A stretch of 5,150 nucleotides of DNA from OMOG01 sp041485845 (GTDB lineage: Bacteria; Acidobacteriota; Terriglobia; Bryobacterales; Bryobacteraceae). Shown here piece after piece: positions 1-5,150 of this stretch; within the stretch, counting starts at the first letter, position 1, and each line of letters starts with the position of its first letter. Under the pieces are notes generated by a model that did not search any database, was not told where the DNA came from, and saw nothing but the letters and a program-made list of their open reading frames with translations. Location: assembly GCA_041485845.1 (NCBI GenBank), contig JBGPKH010000645.1, positions 1 through 5,150 on the forward strand. Reading direction: 5' to 3'. Position numbers and translations under genes: made by a program.

Positions 1-2
1 AT

Positions 3-1412
3 GATCAGATCTCCCCGGAGCCACGAGAACCACAATTCACATACGTGCCTCCCAGTCATGTCCGCGCATTGAATCCCGACAGTACGATTGTCGAGGGGAT
101 GCGTGGAGCAGGCAAAAGCCATTGGTGGGCGGCTTTGAGCTCACAAGACCACCGTCGCTACTTGGCGACCGCTTTTCCTGAGGTGCGAATTGAGAGCGCT
201 TTTGAGATCTCGCAAGGATTTGGAGTTGGATTGTCTCTGAGCGATGCCCCGACGAAAGATGTGTTGGTTCAACTTCAAAAGAAATATAACCCGCGACACG
301 TTTGGCAAGCTGTAATCGCTGTTCACACTCGCTTTCCTGCACCATTTCCCGTCCACGCCAAGAAATGGGACGAAAGAGTGCGGTGGGTGGAAGAGAACCC
401 GGAAGACTACGATACTCTTTTTCACGAGGTGGGGAATGACCTCGCCAAGAGCGGCCGGAAGCACCTAATACTATTTGACGCCCTTGATCGACTGGCAGAC
501 GATTGGCCGGGCGTAAGACCGCTTGCGCGAGCTTTGTTTCAACTCGCACTCGACACGTTAGCGAATCGCGGTGTTCGTCTGAAACTGTTTGTCAGACCCG
601 ACATGCTCGTTGATAGCGAGATCCTTGCATTCCCGGATTCGTCAAAGTTACTCGCCAGGAAGGTTGCACTTACTTGGCAGCGGGCTGACTTGTACGCATT
701 GTTGTTTCAATGCTTGGCGAATGAACCAAACAACGGACAGGCGTTTCGCAAGCACTGCAGCGATACATTCGCGGTGCGTTGGAAGAGCGGGACCGAGGCA
801 TGGCCGCTCCCGGATGAGTTGAGGATTGACGAATCGCTGCAGAAAGATGTATTTCACGCTCTCGCGGGCCCGGCAATGGCAGCCGGTCAGCATGGCCATA
901 AACGAGGAGTCCCCTACAGTTGGTTGCCGAATCATTTAGTAGACAGTCGGGACCAGGTCAGCCCCCGGAGTTTCTTCGCGGCCCTTCGCTCTGCGTCGGG
1001 TGCCGAACCGCCGGCGGACTGGCGATACGCACTCCACTACCGAGCAATTCAAACTGGTGTTCAAGAAGCCTCGCGCATCAGAGTCAAGGAGATAACGCAA
1101 GAGGATTATCCGTGGGTGGAGCCGCTAATGGACCCTCTGAGGAATCGGATTACAGTACCCTGTCCAGTTACAGATGTTTTGGAACTTTGGAAAGGTGCAG
1201 GGACGTTGAAGAGCATTGGGACGACAACCGCGACACGAGGCGAGGTGAAACTGTTACCACCGCATTTCGATGAGGGTCCTAGTGGTGTCCTTCGGGACCT
1301 CAAGGATCTGGGGGTGCTCGATTATATCTGGGACGGACGTATCCAGATGCCGGATGTGTACCGAATCGCGTTTGGGCTCGGGCGTAGAGGAGGGGTTAAG
1401 CCCTTGAAGTAG
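3..1412 (+). CDS. P-loop ATPase of STAND/KAP-like style, 5'-truncated by the window edge
   Basis: Likely an ATP-binding and hydrolysing regulatory or conflict-type ATPase; substrate and partners are unknown. Residues are counted from the GTG at 45. Walker A is GMRGAGKS at 18-25. A hydrophobic strand with acidic residues (LILFDALDRL, 141-150) fits Walker B. It is followed by LKLFVRPDM (179-187), whose strand plus RPD resembles the sensor-1 region of STAND/KAP-type NTPases. The C-terminal half holds NHLVDSRDQVSPRSFFAALR (296-315) and a final segment with LRDLKDLGVLDYIWDGRIQM (416-435), which reads like a winged-helix unit, ending in a Gly/Arg/Lys-rich tail. The frame is open back to position 3, no Shine-Dalgarno precedes the GTG at 45, and Walker A would be almost N-terminal, so the true start probably lies outside the window. 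No signal peptide or membrane segment is visible. GC is clearly lower than in the right-hand genes. The ATPase call is firm; the family and any defence role are inference. Confidence 0.85.
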   Translation, partial: DQISPEPREPQFTYVPPSHVRALNPDSTIVEGMRGAGKSHWWAALSSQDHRRYLATAFPEVRIESAFEISQGFGVGLSLSDAPTKDVLVQLQKKYNPRHVWQAVIAVHTRFPAPFPVHAKKWDERVRWVEENPEDYDTLFHEVGNDLAKSGRKHLILFDALDRLADDWPGVRPLARALFQLALDTLANRGVRLKLFVRPDMLVDSEILAFPDSSKLLARKVALTWQRADLYALLFQCLANEPNNGQAFRKHCSDTFAVRWKSGTEAWPLPDELRIDESLQKDVFHALAGPAMAAGQHGHKRGVPYSWLPNHLVDSRDQVSPRSFFAALRSASGAEPPADWRYALHYRAIQTGVQEASRIRVKEITQEDYPWVEPLMDPLRNRITVPCPVTDVLELWKGAGTLKSIGTTTATRGEVKLLPPHFDEGPSGVLRDLKDLGVLDYIWDGRIQMPDVYRIAFGLGRRGGVKPLK

Positions 1413-1430
1413 CGGCAACGGGCTGCTGAA

Positions 1431-1460
1431 CGAATTGTCCCGGTAACAGGGGTGAATTCG
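1431..1460. terminator. Possible bidirectional hairpin terminator (weak)
   Basis: CGAATT at 1431-1436 pairs with AATTCG at 1455-1460. After a two-by-two mismatch, CCC at 1439-1441 pairs with GGG at 1450-1452, leaving an eight-base loop. It begins 19 bases after the ATPase stop, in a tail-to-tail gap where terminators are expected. There is no T-run on either side, so it is not a classical intrinsic terminator. Confidence 0.3.
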
Positions 1461-1491
1461 ATGGCTCCGGTCTACATCACCTTTGGTCTTG

Positions 1492-1524
1492 GATCCCGAG
1501 AGAATTGCAAGTGGCAAAGGGATC
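1492..1524. repeat. Short inverted repeat, possible terminator for either convergent gene
   Basis: GATCCC at 1492-1497 is matched by GGGATC at 1519-1524 with a 21-base spacer. A short T-run (1531-1534) lies seven bases beyond on the plus strand. The stem is only six pairs with a long loop, so it may be chance. If functional, it would most simply end transcripts arriving from the ATPase gene. Confidence 0.2.
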
Positions 1525-1573
1525 GCACGATTTTCGGTACGAAGACGAAGCGACCGGGTAACGCTGGATATGG

Positions 1574-2440
1574 CTATTTCAGCAACGCGGCGGCCTTCGC
1601 TTGCAGCGCCTTCCACGCGGTGAGTTGGAAGATTAGCTCACGCGTGGCCAATCCGAACACCGTGTAGGCCGCCTCGGGTGGCGTGCGATCGGCGCTCTGG
1701 GCCACGGCGAGCGCAGTGCCGAGTTGGCTCGATAGCGAGCTGAGGCTGTTGCCGCCTCCGCCTCCGCGACCGCCGCGTCCACCGCCGCCGCCGAGCAGGC
1801 TCGCGGCTTCGGCGTCCAATGCGGTGATCTTCTTGCCTGCGAGTTGCCGCCGCAAGGCGCGGACTTCGCGCATGGAGTCAGCGGCGCGCGCCATCTCACG
1901 CATGCACGCGAGGCTCAGCTCCAGTTGCTTCGAGAGGTCGGCCGGAGTGGCGGTAGAACGCGGATCGAGCATCACGGTCAAAGGCTGGGTGTAGCTCCGG
2001 CCGCCGGCGGTGAGCCGCACCTGGTAGGCGCCGGGAATCACTTGCGGCCCCTGTGCCGGCCGGGTGAACTCACTGTCGCCGGCCGCGTCACCGCCCGGCG
2101 GAGCATAGCGCAGGTCCCACGCGAAGCGATTCATGCCGGCGTTGGCGGTGAAGCGCGGCGGATCGGCGATCCAGACGTCGGCGACGGCGCCGGGGCGACG
2201 CGGCGCTGCATCCGCGCGGTCCTTCGTGGAGTAGCGGCGGATCACCTGGTCCTTGGCGTCGAGGATTTCGAGCGTCACATCGCCTTGCGGCGTGGATTGG
2301 AAATAGTAATCGAGAATGGCGCCGTCGGGCGGGTTTTTGGCCTTGGGCTCTTCCACCGGGAAGGGAGTCCCCATGAAGCCCTCGGGGTTCATGCGGATGG
2401 CGGTGGCCGGCTTGTACAGAAAAGCCTCCGTGGCGGCCAG
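1574..2440 (-). CDS. 3' part of the frameshifted exported propeller protein: beta-sandwich-like and helical C-terminal region
   Basis: This frame continues the upstream propeller gene after a one-base shift near 2441 and gives 288 residues to the TAG at 1574-1576. It opens with LAATEAFLYKPATAIR, which directly continues SPLRQADDK of the 5' part and matches how proteins of this family go from the last propeller blade into the C-terminal domain. An ATG at 2392 is the first in-frame ATG but probably not a real start. Next comes a beta-rich, Ig/FnIII-like stretch (ILDYYFQSTPQGDVTLEILD, later GMNRFAWDLRYAPPGG, then PGAYQVRLTAGG). An alpha-helical segment rich in Ala, Arg and Leu follows, then a 14-residue Gly/Arg run (1751-1792) and a last helical segment. 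If translated alone it would lack a signal peptide and could not be exported. Confidence is high that it is genuine coding sequence; whether it is expressed depends on the frameshift being real. Confidence 0.85.
   Translation of the reverse strand: MAATEAFLYKPATAIRMNPEGFMGTPFPVEEPKAKNPPDGAILDYYFQSTPQGDVTLEILDAKDQVIRRYSTKDRADAAPRRPGAVADVWIADPPRFTANAGMNRFAWDLRYAPPGGDAAGDSEFTRPAQGPQVIPGAYQVRLTAGGRSYTQPLTVMLDPRSTATPADLSKQLELSLACMREMARAADSMREVRALRRQLAGKKITALDAEAASLLGGGGGRGGRGGGGGNSLSSLSSQLGTALAVAQSADRTPPEAAYTVFGLATRELIFQLTAWKALQAKAAALLK
1751..1792 (-). repeat. Gly/Arg low-complexity tract inside the propeller C-terminus
   Basis: These 42 bases encode 14 residues, twelve Gly and two Arg (GGGGGRGGRGGGGG), between two helical segments. 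On the plus strand they read as a GCC/TCC/ACC-rich run. The tract looks like a flexible linker grown by triplet slippage. It keeps the reading frame, so it does not explain the frameshift upstream. Confidence 0.8.
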
Positions 2441-4637
2441 TCTTGTCGTCGGCCTGGCGCAGCGGCGAAGCGTTGTCGAGAATCCAGAGGCCGCGGCCGT
2501 GCGTGGCGATGACCAGGTCGTCGCCGTGGACCACCAGGTCGCGCACCGAGACCGCCGGCAGATTCAGTTGCAGGGATTGCCAGTGGTCGCCATCGTCGAA
2601 GGAAACCGCGACACCGAGCTCGGTTGCCGCGTAGAGCAGTCCCTTGCGCGCCGGATCTTCGCGAATGTAGTTCACGTACGCCGGCTCGCGCAGGCCGTCG
2701 GCGGCTAACTGCCACGTCTTGCCGTAGTCGCGCGTGCGGTAGACGTAAGGCTTGTAGTCCTCCATGCGGTGGCGGTCCACCGACGCATAGGCCACCGCGG
2801 GGTCGAAGTGCGAAGCCTCGATCTGGGTGACTCTGCTCCAATCGGGCAGGCCGCTTGGCGTGATGTTCTCCCACGTTTTGCCGGCGTCGCGCGTGATGTG
2901 GATGAGGCCGGTGTCGCTGCCCACCCAGATGAGGCCGGGGCTCAGCGGAGAGGGTCCGATGGCATAGATCACGCCGTAGCCCAGCGCTTTGGCGTTCGCG
3001 CGTGCCGGCGCCGTGCCGGCGGCGGCCTTGTCTTTGCGGGTGTCGCCAGTGAGGTCGGGACTGATCTCGCTCCAGTTCAATCCACCGTCGGTAGTTTTAA
3101 GCAGGTATTGCGACCCGTAGTACAGGGTGTTGGGCTCGCTGGCGGAAAAGATCAGCGGCGCGGTCCACGGGAAGCGGTACTTCTGCATCGAGATGTTGCC
3201 GTTGGGGCCGCCGCGGCTGACGGGCCAAGGCGTAATGTTCTGCGCCTGCGCGGTGCGGCGGTCGAAACGCGCGAGGCTGCCATTGGTATTGCTGACGTAG
3301 AGGATGTTGTCATCCTGGGGATCGACCGCGATGTATCCGCTCTCCCCGCCGCCGACCGAGTACCAGTCGCGCGCGTCGATCCCGCCGTGATCGGTGCGGC
3401 TGAGGACGGCCGCGGTGCCGCTGTCCTGCTGCGATCCCATCGCGGAATACGGAAAGCGGCGGTCGGTGATCACGTGATACATTTGCGCGGTCGGCTGGTT
3501 GTACCAGGTGCTCCAGCTTGCGCCGCGATCCACGCTGACGCTGACGCCCTGGTCGGAGCCCTGAATCATGCGCCGCGGCTCAGTGGGGTCGATCCACAGG
3601 GCGTGATAGTCGTCGCCGCCGGGCGCGCCTTTGAGGACGGTGAAGGTCTTGCCGCCATCGGTGGAGCGGTAGAGCGCCACGTTAGGCACGTAGACGAGGT
3701 CGGGGTTTTGGGGATCGGCGGTGACGGCGCCGAAGTACCAGCCGCGGCTGGAAATGCGAGCGTCGGTGCTGGTGTGGGTCCAGGTCTGGCCGGCGTCGTC
3801 GGAGCGGAAGAGGCCGCCGCCTGGCGCGTCGATCACGACGTAGACGCGGCTTCGCGCGCCTACCGATACGCCGGAGCGCCGCCACATGCCCTCGGGCAGT
3901 CCGTGTCCAGTGAGCTGCGTCCAGTGGTCGCCGCCATCGGTGGTCTTCCAGAGGCCGCTGCCGGGGCCCTCGAGAGCGGCGTACTGGCTCCACGGCGGCC
4001 GGCTTCCGTTCCACAGGGTGGCGTAGATCACTTTGGAATTGGCGGGATCGAATGCCAAGTCCACCGCCCCTACCTGCGGAGTGGTGAAGAGCACCTTCCG
4101 CCAGTTCTGCCCGCCGTCGGTGGAGCGGAAGACGCCGCGCTCCTCGTTCGGACCGTAGGTGTGTCCGAGCGCGGCCACGTACACGAGGTCGGAATTGCGT
4201 GGATCGACCAGCACCTTGCCGATCTGGCGGGTATCGCGAAGGCCGATGTTGCGCCACGTCTTGCCGGAGTCCGTCGATTTGTAGACGCCGTCTCCGAAGC
4301 CGTTCTGCGAGCGGATGTCGGTCTCGCCGGTGCCGGCATACACGATGTTCGGATTGGATGGCGCGACCGCGATGGCGCCGATGGACGCGATGGGCTGCTG
4401 GTCGAAGATGGGGGACCACATGGCGCCGGCATCGGTGGTCTTCCACACGCCGCCGCCGACGGAACCGAAGTAGAACGTGGCGGGATCGCCGGGGATGCCG
4501 CTCACCGCCACCACGCGGCCGCCGCGGAAGGGGCCGATCGTGCGCCACTGGAGTTGGTTGAAGAGACTGGCGGGGACTGGGGGTGCCGCGAAGGCTGCGG
4601 CCGAGCAAAGCAGGAGGGCGAGCGGAGTTCTTTGCAT
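2088..4637 (-). CDS. 5' part of exported BNR/VPS10-sortilin-like beta-propeller protein, broken by a frameshift
   Basis: A secreted multi-bladed propeller of the kind usually labelled glycosyl hydrolase or BNR-repeat protein; the true ligand is unknown. ATG 4637 is preferred over ATG 4655 because MQRTPLALLLCSAAAFAAPP then makes a standard signal peptide; no Shine-Dalgarno supports either. After the signal comes the family-typical N-terminus with GPFRGGRVVAV and VGGGVWKTTDAG. About eleven Asp-box repeats (S/T-x-D-x-G-x-x-W/F) follow, for example KTTDAGAMW, KSTDSGKTW, RSTDGGQNW, KTTDGGDHW, RSTDGGKTF, KTTDGGLNW and RTRDYGKTW. They lie at residues 72-80, 126-134, 177-185, 237-245, 284-292, 330-338, 373-381, 520-528, 587-595, 640-648 and 684-692, numbered from ATG 4655. 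Asp boxes are structural, and no sialidase FRIP motif or Arg triad is apparent, so enzymatic activity is unproven. Genuine sequence ends near residue 738 (position 2442); the next 117 codons to the TGA at 2088-2090 are out-of-frame, Arg/His/Pro-rich nonsense. Confidence 0.9.
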   Translation of the reverse strand: MQRTPLALLLCSAAAFAAPPVPASLFNQLQWRTIGPFRGGRVVAVSGIPGDPATFYFGSVGGGVWKTTDAGAMWSPIFDQQPIASIGAIAVAPSNPNIVYAGTGETDIRSQNGFGDGVYKSTDSGKTWRNIGLRDTRQIGKVLVDPRNSDLVYVAALGHTYGPNEERGVFRSTDGGQNWRKVLFTTPQVGAVDLAFDPANSKVIYATLWNGSRPPWSQYAALEGPGSGLWKTTDGGDHWTQLTGHGLPEGMWRRSGVSVGARSRVYVVIDAPGGGLFRSDDAGQTWTHTSTDARISSRGWYFGAVTADPQNPDLVYVPNVALYRSTDGGKTFTVLKGAPGGDDYHALWIDPTEPRRMIQGSDQGVSVSVDRGASWSTWYNQPTAQMYHVITDRRFPYSAMGSQQDSGTAAVLSRTDHGGIDARDWYSVGGGESGYIAVDPQDDNILYVSNTNGSLARFDRRTAQAQNITPWPVSRGGPNGNISMQKYRFPWTAPLIFSASEPNTLYYGSQYLLKTTDGGLNWSEISPDLTGDTRKDKAAAGTAPARANAKALGYGVIYAIGPSPLSPGLIWVGSDTGLIHITRDAGKTWENITPSGLPDWSRVTQIEASHFDPAVAYASVDRHRMEDYKPYVYRTRDYGKTWQLAADGLREPAYVNYIREDPARKGLLYAATELGVAVSFDDGDHWQSLQLNLPAVSVRDLVVHGDDLVIATHGRGLWILDNASPLRQADDKTGRHGGFSVQAGHRHPHEPRGLHGDSLPGGRAQGQKPARRRHSRLLFPIHAARRCDARNPRRQGPGDPPLLHEGPRGCSAASPRRRRRRLDRRSAALHRQRRHESLRVGPALCSAGR
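2433..2456 (-). other. Single-base (+1) frameshift joining the two halves of the propeller gene
   Basis: On the minus strand the codons read gac gac aag, then a stray a (T2441 on the plus strand), then ctg gcc gcc acg gag. Dropping one base gives SPLRQADDK followed by LAATEAFLYKPATAIR with no stop, restoring one protein of about 1020 residues, a normal length for this family. Neither frame alone gives sensible protein on both sides. There is no long homopolymer or X-XXY-YYZ slippery heptamer, which argues against programmed frameshifting. It is either a recent inactivating lesion or a sequencing or assembly error. Confidence 0.85.
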
Positions 4638-4667
4638 AACGGTGCCGAGAATCATATATTACGCTTT
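4632..4667. promoter_or_regulatory. Divergent promoter island with overlapping -10-like hexamers
   Basis: The gap between the divergent genes is only 30 bases if the propeller starts at 4637 (12 if at 4655), and it is strikingly AT-rich in a GC-rich setting. On the plus strand TTGCAT (4632-4637), a 17-base spacer and TATATT (4655-4660) form a fair sigma-70-like pair. The expected transcription start is at about 4667-4668, at or next to the peptidase ATG, so the message would be leaderless or nearly so. On the minus strand TATGAT (4656-4651) faces the propeller gene, with no good -35 and 13 bases to ATG 4637. The two hexamers overlap, so firing in one direction would compete with the other. 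This is inferred from pattern only. Confidence 0.5.
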
Positions 4668-5150
4668 ATGGTCTCTGTTCGGTTATCTGCGCTGGCCCTC
4701 TTCGCGGGCGCTGCATTCGCGGCTTCCATCGGCCCCACTCGCGGGTCGCTGGTGATTGTGGGCGGCGGCCAACTCACGCCGGAGATCGTCCAGCGGTTCA
4801 TCGAGCTGGGAGGCGGGAAGGACGCTCCGATGGTGTTCGTGCCCACGGCCGAAGATGGCGAGCCGCGCATGCTCGCGGCGAATACCTTTCTGGCGCGGAA
4901 CGGGGTCAAGAACGTGACGATCCTGCACACGCGCGACCGCACTGTGGCGGACTCGGAGGCGTTCGTCGCGCCCTTGAAGACCGCGCGCGCGGTCTGGTTT
5001 GAGGGCGGGCGGCAATGGCGGCTCGCCGATGCCTACTTGAAGACGCGGACGGAGAAGGAGCTGTTCGCTCTTCTGGCGCGGGGAGGGGTGATCGGCGGAA
5101 GCTCGGCGGGCGCTACCATTCAGGGGTCATACCTGGTGCGCGGCGCGGTG
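4668..5150 (+). CDS. Exported cyanophycinase-like peptidase (family S51), 3'-truncated by the window edge
   Basis: Serine peptidase-like protein of the class-I glutamine-amidotransferase fold. Classical members cut cyanophycin (poly-Asp with Arg side chains) to beta-Asp-Arg dipeptides; the substrate of exported versions is less certain. The first 161 codons are present, about half of a typical 270-300-residue protein. Residues 1-19 (MVSVRLSALALFAGAAFAA) form a signal peptide. SLVIVGGGQLTPE (27-39) is the first strand and Gly-rich turn, MVFVPTA (54-60) the next strand, and WFEGGRQWR (110-118) carries the GGxQ element typical of S51. IGGSSAGA (142-149) is the nucleophile elbow, with Ser146 the predicted catalytic serine. 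The remaining catalytic residues lie beyond the edge. ATG 4668 is chosen because it is the only in-frame start giving the signal peptide. No Shine-Dalgarno precedes it, which fits a leaderless message. It diverges from the propeller gene. Confidence 0.88.
   Translation, partial: MVSVRLSALALFAGAAFAASIGPTRGSLVIVGGGQLTPEIVQRFIELGGGKDAPMVFVPTAEDGEPRMLAANTFLARNGVKNVTILHTRDRTVADSEAFVAPLKTARAVWFEGGRQWRLADAYLKTRTEKELFALLARGGVIGGSSAGATIQGSYLVRGAV

Larger units (their letters stand above)
1413..1573. other. Convergent intergenic gap with two inverted repeats
   Basis: This 161-base gap separates the stop of the plus-strand ATPase from the stop of the minus-strand propeller gene. It holds two imperfect inverted repeats (1431-1460 and 1492-1524). 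There is no tRNA, no insertion-sequence end and no convincing gene. An open frame from GTG 1452 or ATG 1461 has a plausible AGGGG upstream but runs about 90 bases antisense into the propeller gene and resembles nothing I recognise. The gap is also where base composition changes between the two sides. Confidence 0.6.

Noticed and set aside
45..47. GTG at 45 as the true start of the ATPase gene
   Set aside because: The frame is open to the window edge, no Shine-Dalgarno precedes it, and it would put Walker A at residue 18. An upstream start outside the window is more likely.
37..549. Minus-strand open frame opposite the ATPase gene
   Set aside because: It is antisense to the Walker A and Walker B region of a clear ATPase, has no recognisable motif, and has no visible ribosome site.
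1452..1667. Small plus-strand frame of 71 codons (GTG 1452 or ATG 1461) with AGGGG upstream
   Set aside because: Over its last 94 bases it is antisense to well-supported propeller coding sequence, its protein is not recognisable, and the putative ribosome site lies inside the 1431-1460 hairpin.
2433..2456. Programmed ribosomal frameshifting at the propeller junction
   Set aside because: The site lacks a slippery heptamer or homopolymer run and no strong downstream stem was noticed. A mutation or sequence error is simpler.
3651..4450. Recurring DNA motif around ccgccatcggtgg (for example at 3653, 3931 and 4111)
   Set aside because: These are Asp-box codons (TDGG) of successive propeller blades on the minus strand. 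Spacing is irregular and the copies diverge, so this is not a CRISPR array or mobile repeat.
3682..4608. Long alternative frames opposite or alongside the propeller gene (also 4199-4561 and 1844-2512)
   Set aside because: Their products are Arg/Pro/Ser-rich low-complexity sequence typical of wrong-frame reading in GC-rich DNA. The propeller frame has clear repeats and a signal peptide.
2088..4637. Sialidase (exo-alpha-sialidase) function for the propeller protein
   Set aside because: Asp boxes are shared by many propellers and are structural. No FRIP motif or catalytic Arg triad was seen, so only the fold is supported.

Overview
The window looks like a piece of a GC-rich bacterial chromosome, most plausibly an Acidobacteriota relative of the Solibacter/Bryobacter type. 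This is inferred from two genes on the right: a very large secreted BNR/VPS10-type beta-propeller protein and an exported cyanophycinase-like S51 peptidase, both of which are abundant in that group. No rRNA, tRNA, CRISPR array, insertion sequence or integrase was found, so the taxonomic guess rests on protein style alone.

Layout. (1) Positions 3-1412, plus strand: the 3' part of a P-loop ATPase gene whose frame is open to the left edge. It has a clear Walker A, a Walker B with two acidic residues, and an RPD motif after a hydrophobic strand, in the style of STAND/KAP-type ATPases. Its base composition is much lower in GC than the right-hand genes (hand counts about 51% against about 67%), which suggests an accessory or transferred segment. 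(2) Positions 1413-1573: a short convergent gap with two imperfect inverted repeats and no convincing gene. (3) Positions 4637 down to 1574, minus strand: one exported beta-propeller gene of about 1020 codons, broken by a +1 frameshift near 2441. It therefore appears as a 5' open frame (to 2088) and a 3' open frame (2440-1574). The two halves join cleanly if one base is removed. (4) Positions 4638-4667: a tiny AT-rich divergent gap with overlapping -10-like hexamers facing both ways. (5) Positions 4668-5150, plus strand: the first 161 codons of an exported cyanophycinase-like peptidase with the nucleophile motif GGSSAGA, running off the right edge.

How the genes may work together. The propeller and the peptidase both carry signal peptides and share a divergent promoter region, so they may be co-regulated in the cell envelope or outside the cell. 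The ATPase is convergent with them and probably belongs to a different, accessory unit lying to the left of the window. The strongest candidate for something under-described is that ATPase together with its unseen upstream partners. Nothing inside the window proves a new system.
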